Assembly (NCBI RefSeq): GCF_050589625.1
Contig: NZ_JBNGOP010000025.1
Coordinates: 1 to 64,000, forward strand
Length of the DNA: 64,000 nt
From: Pelagihabitans sp947500445
Lineage (GTDB): Bacteria > Bacteroidota > Bacteroidia > Flavobacteriales > Flavobacteriaceae
Direction of reading: 5' to 3'
Shown one piece after another: positions 48,730 to 56,368 of the stretch (the first letter of the stretch is position 1; the number at the start of each line of letters is the position of its first letter). The notes below the pieces were generated by a model. It was given only the letters and a program-made list of their open reading frames with translations, was not told the DNA's origin and made no database searches. Made by a program: the position numbers and the translations under genes.

Positions 48730-49494
48730 TCAATCACATGCTATCGCACTGAACGGTCTTGAATCGGATATGGCATCCTCTTTGGAGAGCGTTTCTTGAA
48801 ACAATACGAACTGATCGATAGCATGTCCCGAAGATCTTGCCGAAATTTCCATGACATAGTTTCCGGGTTCGTCAAAGGAAACATAAATAGCATGGGCATT
48901 GTTGTCAAAAGTATTGGCCTGCCACTTAAAATCCAGGTCGTTTCCGCTTCGGTATACCTTAAACCAGCCCTCAGCCGTAGCACCATCAGGATTGGGTGTT
49001 TTCCCACTTCCTTCGGGGTAAACGATACTGGCATCCTTTTGGGCATAAAAATCGGCGGCATCCGGAAAACGGAGCCAGGTGTCGTTATGGTCGGAACCGC
49101 TATTTCCCATTTTTACGGCAGATTTCCATAAAAAACGGTAGGTTCCGCTGGTCCCTATAGTAATCGTGTAGGTTGCCAGACCCAGTCCAGGTGTTTTCAA
49201 CGACTGCTCTCCGGTCCACACCATATATCCCTTACCTGAAGTGATATCGCCATCTTGGTTCAATTTCCAGGCATCGTCAAAAAGGGTCTCTTCAAACTGT
49301 ACTTTTACAAAACCGTCCGCTTCCAAATAACGATAATCCACTACATTGGTACAACCGGCCGGTGGCGTAACCGCGATATTTTCATCTAAAGGGGTTTCGG
49401 TACTTTCCTCGGAACAGCCGACAAGAATAAAGGCCAAAGCTGCAACGGACAGCTTCAAAAAAGAAAGGGTGCTGGTACCAAAAGAGTAGTGCAT
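48730..49494 (-). CDS. lipoprotein with carbohydrate-binding-like domain
   Basis: A 254-aa exported protein. Signal sequence with lipobox ending LVGC, then a short linker. The main domain (about 60-240) carries a pattern found in carbohydrate-binding or GH-associated domains of Bacteroidota: YRFLWKSAVKMG, DHNDTWLRFPDAADFYAQK, GWFKVYR and the end phrase YVMEISARSSGHAIDQFVLF. No catalytic module is attached. ATG 49494 is preferred over 49527 because it starts just before the signal core. It probably binds a glycan at the cell surface; ligand unknown. Confidence 0.7.
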   Translation of the reverse strand: MHYSFGTSTLSFLKLSVAALAFILVGCSEESTETPLDENIAVTPPAGCTNVVDYRYLEADGFVKVQFEETLFDDAWKLNQDGDITSGKGYMVWTGEQSLKTPGLGLATYTITIGTSGTYRFLWKSAVKMGNSGSDHNDTWLRFPDAADFYAQKDASIVYPEGSGKTPNPDGATAEGWFKVYRSGNDLDFKWQANTFDNNAHAIYVSFDEPGNYVMEISARSSGHAIDQFVLFQETLSKEDAISDSRPFSAIACD

Positions 49495-49650
49495 AATAAC
49501 GGTAGGACTTGGGGGTTCCGGTAACATAACGCCATACCTACCTAAAAAATTGAAAGAAAAAGGGACATTTCGATGAAATACAACATTTTACCGAAACAAT
49601 GATTGTTCAATATTACCGTTTTCAGGGTAGTTCGGTATGCGGGACACTTG

Positions 49651-49658
49651 TAACTTTG
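49651..49658 (+). promoter_or_regulatory. -7 box in front of the MITE-like element and DUF4153 gene
   Basis: TAACTTTG fits TAnnTTTG. Transcription would start near 49665, the first base of the element, so the element would be the 5' untranslated region of the gene at 49846. The -33 region is weak. Confidence 0.5.
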
Positions 49659-49664
49659 TCCCCA

Positions 49665-49825
49665 ATACCATTTCTGATGTTAAATTACGCAAATAAAAAC
49701 CAGGGATTTTTTGGGTAGGCGAAAAAGAAAATCCAAGCATAGCAGTAGCTATGGTTAGATTTTATTTTGAAGCATACACGGAAAAGAACAATTTTTAAAG
49801 GGTAATTTAACATCAGAAATGGTAT
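49665..49825. mobile_element. MITE-like element, ATACCATTT family (copy 2, intact)
   Basis: A 161-bp non-coding element with perfect 24-bp terminal inverted repeats (ATACCATTTCTGATGTTAAA plus TTAC, 49665-49688 and complement 49802-49825). The interior contains the hairpin CATAGC-AGTA-GCTATG within AAGCATAGC..TAGCTATGGTTA, shared with 44269-44452. No transposase is encoded and no clear target duplication is seen. Confidence 0.85.
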
Positions 49826-49845
49826 AAGACCTTAACAAATCGCTT

Positions 49846-51660
49846 ATGATGCCCCTTTCCTTCAACCACATTACCCAAAAGGCCCAAAAAGCCTTTAACC
49901 GTTTTCCTGTAGTACTCCTATGGGTGCTTTTCGGTACCCTTTTTTGCATTTACAAGACCGATAACAACACGGACGACCTATTTGATAGCTCCTACGGTAC
50001 TTTTTTGACCTTTATTTTGGGAGTAAGCTGGCTGGTAGCCGCCCAGTTTTTTATTGAACAGCAAAAAAATCCGAAACGATGGCAGGCCCTAAAGTTCGTA
50101 ATAGTACTGTTCCTGCTCCTGTTTTGGTGGTCGTTTCCGAACACGGCGGAAACCGAAGCGGGGCCCGAATCGGTAGCACGCTTTTTTATATACCTGATCG
50201 CCGGACATCTCTTTGTTTTTTTTGCCCCCTTTATCCAAAAATGGAACAAAGCGGCTTACTGGAATTACCTTAAAGCTATAGGGAAGGCCATTTTAAGGAG
50301 CGGGTTTTTCTCCGGAGTACTGTACATTGGCCTATTGTTGGGGCTTTTGGCCATTGATGCCCTTTTTGACGCCCGTATCAAGGATGTTCGTTTCCTACAA
50401 CTGTTCTTCTTCTGTTTGGGCGTTGTGAACACCTGGATCTACCTCTCCGATTTTCCCAAAAACGTCTTGGACAACAACACCATTCAGTTTCAAAAGGCGT
50501 TGGAGGTATTTGTAAAGTACATCCTAATACCTTTGGTACTATTGTACCTCGCCATTTTATATGCCTATAGTTTCAAAATACTTCTAGAATGGGAACTTCC
50601 GAAAGGGTGGGTCTCCTATTTGGTAACCATCCTGGCCTTCCTGGGCTTTTTGGTACAGGTCATCATCAACCCGATTCAAAAAAGCATCCAAGCATGGACC
50701 ATAAATCGATTTTATCCTTGGTTCTATTGGCTTCTGCTGCCCCTTTTGGTACTCTTGTACGTAGCCATCTTACGCCGGGTGTTTGATTATGGCATTACCG
50801 AAAACCGGTATTTTGTGCTGTTATTGGCCCTATGGATCACAGCGATGTGCTGTTATCTATTGTTTGCCAAAAATAGAAGGCTTATCGTTTTGCCGATTTC
50901 CCTTTTTTTGATGACCATGTGCTGCTCCTTCGGATTTTGGGGCGTTTTTAAAGTTTCTAAAAACAGTCAAGTACGACAATTTGAAAAGGTATATACCTCC
51001 GTCGTCGCCAACAATAATTTTGGCACCTCCAAAGAACTGAAACAGCTGAAATCGATACTAAAATACCTGGACGATCGCCGAATGTTGTCCGAATTGGACC
51101 CCATTACGGGAATCGCCATGGTACCTGCCTTTAAGGACAGTACATACCAAACAGATTCCTATAGAAGCCGATACACCTGGACCGATACCCGAAAAATACT
51201 GGATTCCCTGAGCATATCCTTACACCCGAGCGAAGCATCGGACCGGGAAAACGACAGCTATACCATGTACAACTACAATAGCGATTACTTTTTTAGGGGG
51301 AAATCCATATCCTTGACCGGGTACGATTATTTTGCCCCGATCTTTTGGTATGAAAATTCCGATACGATCACCGATATGGGAGATTTTAAGCTAACTTACG
51401 ATAAACGGACCCTTAGCCTGTTGTTCAGCTCAAAAACGGATACCAGTATACGCCAAGCCGTTTCTTTGGAACAAAAACTAGAGGCGCTAACGAAGTATAA
51501 TTCTCAAATACCTGAAAAAAACAAGCATGAAATGATATTGGACTTTAATGAAGGAGTACTTTCGGGAAAATTGATATTGACCGATATCGGATATCGAAAA
51601 CAGCAAAACGATTCCATTGTATTGTATCGCGCCCATGCCTATCTATTTTTAAAACCGTAA
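49846..51660 (+). CDS. DUF4153 domain membrane protein
   Basis: A 604-aa inner-membrane protein of unknown function. At least ten hydrophobic helices span residues 20-370 (VLLWVLFGTLFCIYK, FVIVLFLLLFWWSF, GVLYIGLLLGLLAIDALFD and others) followed by a soluble C-terminal 230 aa. The pattern matches the DUF4153 family. ATG 49846 and ATG 49849 are adjacent possible starts. The broken exonuclease gene begins 3 bp after the stop, so both were probably one operon. Confidence 0.8.
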   Translation: MMPLSFNHITQKAQKAFNRFPVVLLWVLFGTLFCIYKTDNNTDDLFDSSYGTFLTFILGVSWLVAAQFFIEQQKNPKRWQALKFVIVLFLLLFWWSFPNTAETEAGPESVARFFIYLIAGHLFVFFAPFIQKWNKAAYWNYLKAIGKAILRSGFFSGVLYIGLLLGLLAIDALFDARIKDVRFLQLFFFCLGVVNTWIYLSDFPKNVLDNNTIQFQKALEVFVKYILIPLVLLYLAILYAYSFKILLEWELPKGWVSYLVTILAFLGFLVQVIINPIQKSIQAWTINRFYPWFYWLLLPLLVLLYVAILRRVFDYGITENRYFVLLLALWITAMCCYLLFAKNRRLIVLPISLFLMTMCCSFGFWGVFKVSKNSQVRQFEKVYTSVVANNNFGTSKELKQLKSILKYLDDRRMLSELDPITGIAMVPAFKDSTYQTDSYRSRYTWTDTRKILDSLSISLHPSEASDRENDSYTMYNYNSDYFFRGKSISLTGYDYFAPIFWYENSDTITDMGDFKLTYDKRTLSLLFSSKTDTSIRQAVSLEQKLEALTKYNSQIPEKNKHEMILDFNEGVLSGKLILTDIGYRKQQNDSIVLYRAHAYLFLKP

Positions 51661-51663
51661 GCC

Positions 51664-52366
51664 ATGCTGGAACGACTGAATTTGGAACACATCTTGTTCC
51701 TTGATATTGAAACGGTACCGGAACAACCATCCTTTGATGTACTCGACCCGGAAAAGCGGGAATTATGGGAACAAAAATCACGATACCAACGCAAAGACGC
51801 ATACACTCCCGAAGAATTTTATGATAGGGCCGGAATTTGGAAAGATCATCTGTATTTCCGTGGGCTACTTTAACCTAAAGGGGGATATCAGAAATTTTCG
51901 GACCACCACCTTTCACGGGGAGGAAGTTACCCTTCTGAAAGCGTTCAAGAACCTTATCGACACCCATTTTAATGGCACCCGCCACCTGCTTTGTGGCCAT
52001 AATGCCAAGGAGTTCGATTTCCCTTATATCGCAAGGCGCATGATCATACATGGGATTTCATTGCCTTCAAAATTGAACCTTTTTGGAAAAAAACCCTGGG
52101 AAATACCCCATTTGGATACCATGGAACTGTGGAAATTTGGCGATTACAAACACTACACCTCCTTAAAACTATTGACCAATATACTGGGCATTCCATCTCC
52201 AAAGCAGGATATTGACGGGAGTATGGTACATCAGGTATATTACGGGGAAAACGATCTGGACCGGATCATTACCTATTGCGAGCTCGATGTTATCGCCACC
52301 GCTCAGGTATTTTTGCGACTTCGGAACGAACCGTTATTGGTCGACGATGAAATAAGGCACCTGTAA
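51664..52366 (+). pseudogene. 3'-5' exonuclease (RNase H-like) gene broken by an 11-bp deletion
   Basis: Two frames together encode one protein. The first runs from ATG 51664 (ILFLDIETVPEQPSFD, with the ExoI DxE metal ligands) to DRAGIW. The second resumes at EFGKIICISVGYF and continues to the stop at 52366 (CGHNAKEFDFPYIARR, HLDTMELWKFGD, ITYCELDVIATAQVFL with later catalytic residues). The family phrase is AGIWAEFGKI. The gene has GGAATTTGG once where the intact sequence would need GGAATTTGG-GC-GGAATTTGG. Loss of one copy plus spacer (11 bp) explains both the missing residues and the frame change. A split or programmed product is less likely. Confidence 0.8.
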
Positions 52367-52400
52367 CAATATACCGAACGGTTACAGTAGTATTTACCGA

Positions 52401-53375
52401 TCAAGGATTGTACTTCAACTGAATGTATACGGGAAAGTGATCGCTGTATCCCCCGATATACTTCCGCCCGGAATACGTACGATATGGGGTTCCCTTGTAT
52501 TTGCCCTTAAATTCCTTTAAGTACTCCTCATCAAAGATATTGGCGTGCGCAAAGCTGTGCGTACCCTTTTCGTAATTCAAAAAATTATGCGAAAAAATAA
52601 TTTGATCGAACATGCTCCATTGCCTTCTATAGTTGGCGGTACCCCTAAACTTGCTCAATAGTTTTTCGGAAGGGTTGTACAAATTTTCGAGCTGCATGAG
52701 CGTTTGAATGCTTTTGGATTTTGGCCCATCGTTAAAATCACCCATTATAATGTAGTTCGAATTGGGCGATTTCGCCTCTATTCCCGCTACAAAGGCAAGT
52801 AGGGTATTTGCCGCTTTGATCCGTTTATAGTCCGTTTCCGTCTCACCGTCCCTTCTGGAAGGCCAATGGTTGACGAACACATGAACGGTTTCACCGTTCA
52901 GCTCTCCGTGAACGTATAAGATATCGCGGGTAGTATCCCTACGGCCGTCGGGGTTCTCGATCAAAAGCGTGATCGGTTCCGAATGCAATACCTTAAAGTG
53001 TTCCTTATAGTATATCAATGCGGCATCGATACCCCGTTCGTCTGGAGAATCGTAATGCACATATCCATAATCGCTATTTCGAAGGTGTTCCGCGTCAAGA
53101 AGGTCTTCTATCACCGTTTTGTTCTCTACCTCGGCCACTCCTACCAAGATCGGAACCTTGTCGGCCGTAGCGGCGCCGATTTCCGAAATGGTCTTCGCCA
53201 ATTTGTACAATTTTCGCTTGTACCGCTTCATCGACCATTTCTTTTCGCCCTTTGGAGTGAACTCGTCGTCCAGGGTATCCGGATCGTCGATGGTATCGAA
53301 TAGGTTTTCAAGATTGTAGAAGGCGATACTGAAAAGTTCCTTTTTGGTGTTTTCCGCTGTGTTTGCGACAGACAT
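52401..53375 (-). CDS. endonuclease/exonuclease/phosphatase family protein
   Basis: A 324-aa protein of the EEP superfamily (metal-dependent phosphodiesterases). Motifs: FYNLENLFD at the N-terminus, VGVAEVENK with the catalytic Glu, VNHWPSRRDGE, IIMGDFND and the final YSDHFPVYI (catalytic His). No signal peptide is apparent, so it is cytoplasmic or uses another route. Substrate is unknown. It is convergent with the broken exonuclease gene and divergent from hflX with a 78-bp gap. Confidence 0.88.
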   Translation of the reverse strand: MSVANTAENTKKELFSIAFYNLENLFDTIDDPDTLDDEFTPKGEKKWSMKRYKRKLYKLAKTISEIGAATADKVPILVGVAEVENKTVIEDLLDAEHLRNSDYGYVHYDSPDERGIDAALIYYKEHFKVLHSEPITLLIENPDGRRDTTRDILYVHGELNGETVHVFVNHWPSRRDGETETDYKRIKAANTLLAFVAGIEAKSPNSNYIIMGDFNDGPKSKSIQTLMQLENLYNPSEKLLSKFRGTANYRRQWSMFDQIIFSHNFLNYEKGTHSFAHANIFDEEYLKEFKGKYKGTPYRTYSGRKYIGGYSDHFPVYIQLKYNP

Positions 53376-53430
53376 GGTCTTTTGCTTTTGGGGTGGCCAA
53401 ATTTACAAAAATCGCTTGGCAACTATTGTG

Positions 53431-53438
53431 TAGATTTG
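53431..53438 (+). promoter_or_regulatory. -7 box of hflX
   Basis: TAGATTTG fits TAnnTTTG. It lies 16 nt before ATG 53454 and excludes the longer frame beginning at 53382. Confidence 0.6.
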
Positions 53439-53453
53439 CACTTTAAACGGGAT

Positions 53454-54665
53454 ATGCTAGAAAAGAAATCGATAGAATACGAAAAAACGGTGCTGATCGG
53501 GGTTATCAACCAGGAACAGAGCGAGGAAAAAGTAAAGGAATACCTCGACGAACTTGAATTCCTTACCTATACCGCAGGAGGAGAAGTGTGCAAACGTTTT
53601 GTACAACGCATGAACATCCCCAACCCCAAAACACTGATCGGTAGCGGCAAAATGTTGGAAGTGGAGGCCTATGTGGACGAAAATAAAATCGGTTCGGTAA
53701 TTTTTGACGACGAACTTACGCCCGCTCAACAGCGCAATATCGAGAAACAGTTGCGTTGCAAGATTTTGGACCGAACAGGGCTCATCTTGGACATTTTCGC
53801 GCAAAGGGCGCAGACCAGCTATTCCAGAACACAGGTAGAACTGGCCCAATACGAATACCTACTGCCCCGTTTGACCGGCTTGTGGACACACTTGGAGCGG
53901 CAAAAGGGAGGTATCGGCATGCGGGGGCCCGGAGAGACGGAGATCGAGACGGATCGCCGGATCGTACGCGATCGGATCAGCCTTTTGAAAAAGAAACTGT
54001 TGAAAATCGACCGACAAATGGAGACTCAGCGCGGCAACAGGGGCGCCCTGGTACGTGTGGCACTGGTAGGGTACACCAATGTTGGAAAATCGACTTTGAT
54101 GAACAAGATCAGCAAGAGCGATGTTTTTGCAGAAAACAAACTCTTTGCTACCTTGGACACCACCGTACGAAAAGTGGTAATCGGCAACCTCCCCTTTCTT
54201 TTGAGCGATACGGTAGGGTTCATTCGAAAACTGCCTACACAATTGGTAGAAAGTTTTAAAAGTACCTTGGACGAGGTCAGGGAAGCGGACCTGCTGTTAC
54301 ATGTTGTGGATATTTCGCACCCCCAGTTCGAGGAACACATCAATTCGGTAAATAAAATTCTGGACGAAATCAAAAGTGCCGATAAAAATACCATTATGGT
54401 ATTCAATAAAATAGACCGGTACGAGCATGAGACCATTGCCGAGGATGACCTTACCACGGAAAAAAGCGAAAGGCACTTTACCATTGAGGAATGGAAAAAA
54501 ACGTGGATGCAACGTGTCGGCGACAATGCGTTGTTCATATCGGCCCTGAACAAGGAAAACTTTGATGAGTTTCGAAAGCGGGTCTACGACGAGGTACGCG
54601 ATATCCATGTTACCCGTTTTCCGTACAACAACTTTTTATACCCCGAACATTTGGACGAGTACTAG
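53454..54665 (+). CDS. hflX: ribosome-associated GTPase HflX
   Basis: A 403-aa GTPase that binds the 50S subunit and splits or rescues stalled ribosomes. The HflX N-terminal domain contains ERQKGGIGMRGPGETEIETD-type signature pieces (GGIGMRGPGE, ETDRR). The G domain has GYTNVGKS (P-loop near 205), DTVGFIRKLP (G3) and NKID (G4). The length is normal. ATG 53454 follows a good -7 box. The region downstream is the small-RNA array. Confidence 0.95.
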   Translation: MLEKKSIEYEKTVLIGVINQEQSEEKVKEYLDELEFLTYTAGGEVCKRFVQRMNIPNPKTLIGSGKMLEVEAYVDENKIGSVIFDDELTPAQQRNIEKQLRCKILDRTGLILDIFAQRAQTSYSRTQVELAQYEYLLPRLTGLWTHLERQKGGIGMRGPGETEIETDRRIVRDRISLLKKKLLKIDRQMETQRGNRGALVRVALVGYTNVGKSTLMNKISKSDVFAENKLFATLDTTVRKVVIGNLPFLLSDTVGFIRKLPTQLVESFKSTLDEVREADLLLHVVDISHPQFEEHINSVNKILDEIKSADKNTIMVFNKIDRYEHETIAEDDLTTEKSERHFTIEEWKKTWMQRVGDNALFISALNKENFDEFRKRVYDEVRDIHVTRFPYNNFLYPEHLDEY

Positions 54666-54701
54666 GCACAATAGCATTGGCGCGGAATCGCCCTATTGCG
54701 C
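54666..54701 (+). terminator. long hairpin after hflX
   Basis: GCACAATAG ... CTATTGCGC (one mismatch) encloses an inner stem GGCG-CGGAAT-CGCC. The T-tract is poor (TCATTTGCTT), so terminator strength is uncertain. Confidence 0.5.
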
Positions 54702-54842
54702 TCATTTGCTTCTAATGCCACATCAAAACTATTGCTCCAACAAAATGGCAAGCAGTTTTGGGAGTGTCCCAAGCCCTGATCCGGGGATATCGCAAAGGAC
54801 GCTTAACCCCGAATACATACCACTTATCGAGAAAAGGGAACC

Positions 54843-54918
54843 GTTCATATTTTTCACAACAGAAAGCATAGTATTCACAACATAAATTCGGTATAGGGCC
54901 ATTTGCGACGTAGTTTTA
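54843..54918 (+). promoter_or_regulatory. operator and promoter of small RNA unit 1
   Basis: CACAACA at 54855-54861 and 54876-54882 (start-to-start 21 bp), preceded by GTTCATA at 54843. After 28 bp comes the -7 box TAGTTTTA (54911-54918). There is no good -33 box, as expected for an activator-dependent promoter. Confidence 0.75.
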
Positions 54919-54922
54919 CCCT

Positions 54923-55079
54923 GTAATAAAGAAACAGTATTTGCCCCAACAAATACGATGAACTTAACCCATTTAACAGAAAAAGACAACAACCACTGAC
55001 CTACTTAAAATTCACTTTAAAAATACTACATGTAACAAACCTACTTTTTAAAAAACCCGGCTCCCCGCCGGGTTTTTTT
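54923..55079 (+). ncRNA. predicted small RNA 1 of a four-copy array
   Basis: Predicted 157-nt transcript. The start region CTGTAAT (54921) lies 10 bp after the first base of the -7 box, as in all four units. The next 30 nt align well with unit 2 (CAGTATTTGCCCCAAC versus CAATATTGCCCCCAAAC). Two copies of the array motif occur, ACCTACTTAAA (54999) and ACCTACTTTTT (55039), before the terminator. A 13-codon frame (ATG 54958, MNLTHLTEKDNNH) is present but not conserved in the other units. The RNA is inferred from architecture, not from expression data. No known RNA family is recognised. Confidence 0.72.
55049..55079 (+). terminator. Rho-independent terminator of small RNA 1
   Basis: CCCGGC-TCCCC-GCCGGG with flanking A-run and seven T. 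Confidence 0.93.
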
Positions 55080-55160
55080 ATGCTCAAAACATGCCGTTCA
55101 TCGCGCTTTTCAAACACAAAAAAAAGGGACGGGCATGCGGTTGGTCGAACAAATCGTACC

Positions 55161-55237
55161 GTTCATAGGACACACAACAACTCAGGCTCGGTTGACAACA
55201 AATATCGTTATCAAAGCACAATGAAGCCGTACATTTA
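55161..55237 (+). promoter_or_regulatory. operator and promoter of small RNA unit 2
   Basis: CACAACA at 55173-55179 and GACAACA at 55194-55200 (21 bp apart), with GTTCATA at 55161, 12 bp upstream as in units 1 and 3. After 29 bp comes TACATTTA (55230-55237). Confidence 0.72.
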
Positions 55238-55241
55238 CACT

Positions 55242-55419
55242 GTAATCGAGCAACAATATTGCCCCCAAACAATTGCCATTGCTTACCTACTTAACCGACT
55301 ATAAGGTACCCCAAACACCTGTAGCCGACCTATTAAAGCTTTCCGATCCTATCGGACCAAATTTTACAAGAATACCTACTTAACTAAAAAATGCCCCGAG
55401 TAAATCGGGGCATTTTTTT
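55242..55419 (+). ncRNA. predicted small RNA 2 of a four-copy array
   Basis: Predicted 178-nt transcript, start region CTGTAAT at 55240. Its first 35 nt resemble unit 1. Two perfect copies of ACCTACTTAAC occur at 55285-55295 and 55374-55384; the second abuts the terminator. An open frame from ATG 55221 begins upstream of the -7 box and so cannot be read from this transcript. Non-coding nature is therefore likely. Confidence 0.72.
55386..55419 (+). terminator. Rho-independent terminator of small RNA 2
   Basis: AATGCCCCGA-GTAAA-TCGGGGCATT followed by a T-run. The minus-strand frame 55418-55582 ends in it. Confidence 0.95.
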
Positions 55420-55619
55420 ATGCTGTTCGGTTTCTGTATTCCAACTCCTTCAAAAATAGTTCTGCTCGGCGCCGCAGCCGCTCTGCCGCTTCCCTTTTCT
55501 TACGGTTGTTTTTTAAAAAAATTTTCCTTCCGTTTGGTATCGGAAACTTCCTTTCGCTGCGTTCCGTACGGACTTTCGCCATCGGCATCGCCGACAATAT
55601 ATACCCAATCCTGCATCAT
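55418..55619 (-). pseudogene. possible degenerate small gene between small RNA units 2 and 3
   Basis: Two overlapping minus-strand frames look partly protein-like. The upstream frame (ATG 55619) reads MMQDWVYIVGDADGESPYG and stops at 55500. The downstream frame (ATG 55582 to TAA 55418) ends in a basic helix, KKREAAERLRRRAELFLKEL. A one-base shift in the T/A homopolymers near 55510-55527 would fuse them into one small basic protein. I do not recognise the family. Either frame alone may instead be a short real gene, or neither. Confidence 0.3.
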
Positions 55620-55816
55620 ATCCTTGAGTCGTTCTACAAGAGTGTTCGAGATCAGCTCTTTGTTCTAGAATATCTTTAAGGTATTAATTGTCCTTTCCGC
55701 TCCGTACATTAATTGGGCAATGTTACTTGAAGGCTGACGGTAAACTTAAAATAAAACCCTAGTTGAACTGTATTTTTATGTCGGCCTGGCCGTATAATTT
55801 TTATAATATCACCTTG

Positions 55817-55854
55817 TTTTCTTCTTAAAATCGGGAAGGATTTTAAGAAGAAAA
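55817..55854. repeat. perfect 16-bp inverted repeat
   Basis: TTTTCTTCTTAAAATC and its exact complement GATTTTAAGAAGAAAA with a 6-bp loop (GGGAAG), about 70 bp upstream of the unit 3 operator. It could end transcription from either side or serve as a protein site. Confidence 0.8.
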
Positions 55855-55913
55855 AGTGTTAACGGAACATAGAACAACGACTTTACCTTACCGTTCGTCG
55901 AAGATTTTGAGCA

Positions 55914-55989
55914 GTTCATATTTTTCACAACACTTTCGTCTAGGCACACAACAATAATTTATTGGTGTTGCGCCTTAGCAGTAGATTTG
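55914..55989 (+). promoter_or_regulatory. operator and promoter of small RNA unit 3
   Basis: The block GTTCATATTTTTCACAACA (55914-55932) is identical to unit 1. The second CACAACA is at 55947-55953 (21 bp). After 28 bp comes a consensus TAGATTTG (55982-55989). Confidence 0.78.
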
Positions 55990-55993
55990 TTCT

Positions 55994-56110
55994 GGAATTA
56001 ATGTCGAAAAACCATCTGTTTAAACGTTTTAAAACGATTTTATACCAAAAATACCAAGCCAGATTAGACCAAACCTACTTTACCCAAAGCCCCGGAAATT
56101 CCGGGGCTTT
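55994..56110 (+). ncRNA. predicted small RNA 3 of a four-copy array
   Basis: Predicted 117-nt transcript, the shortest of the four. Start region CTGGAAT at 55992, again 10 bp after the -7 box. One copy of the array motif, ACCTACTTTAC, lies at 56073-56083 just before the terminator. An ATG at 56001 opens a frame that runs through the terminator, so it is unlikely to be the product. Confidence 0.7.
56086..56110 (+). terminator. terminator hairpin of small RNA 3
   Basis: AAAGCCCCGG-AAATT-CCGGGGCTTT, a perfect 10-bp stem. The following T-tract is weak (GTCATTT). Confidence 0.85.
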
Positions 56111-56300
56111 GTCATTTAGGATGTTGACGGTCCTATATCGAGTAGAATGACCGTACAATAGCCAATTCCCTTTCCGAACTGACTGTCTCCGTCAAGTTTT
56201 GAATACCGAACCAAATTTGAGGCAGAAGTTCCGGACGCGGCTGTAAAGCGTTACGATAAAAAGGTATTTTATCGAAGAAATAGTGCATTTTAACGGATTA

Positions 56301-56364
56301 CACCACAGCTTTGGACCAGTTCACAACAAAAATTTATTCCCGGAACGCTTTGCCCATACATTCG
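56301..56364 (+). promoter_or_regulatory. operator and promoter of small RNA unit 4
   Basis: CACCACA at 56301-56307 (one change) and CACAACA at 56322-56328 (21 bp). After 28 bp comes TACATTCG (56357-56364), one mismatch to TAnnTTTG. The upstream GTTCATA block is missing here. Confidence 0.68.
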
Positions 56365-56368
56365 TCCT

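Noticed and set aside
48549..48762. Short frames on both strands between ogt and the lipoprotein gene
   Set aside because: No start signal or recognisable similarity; the plus-strand frame overlaps the 3' end of the convergent gene.
54848..54855. TATTTTTC in the GTTCATATTTTTCACAACA block as a promoter -7 box
   Set aside because: It is absent from units 2 and 4, while the box 35-36 bp after the second half-site occurs in all four units together with the conserved CTG at +10.
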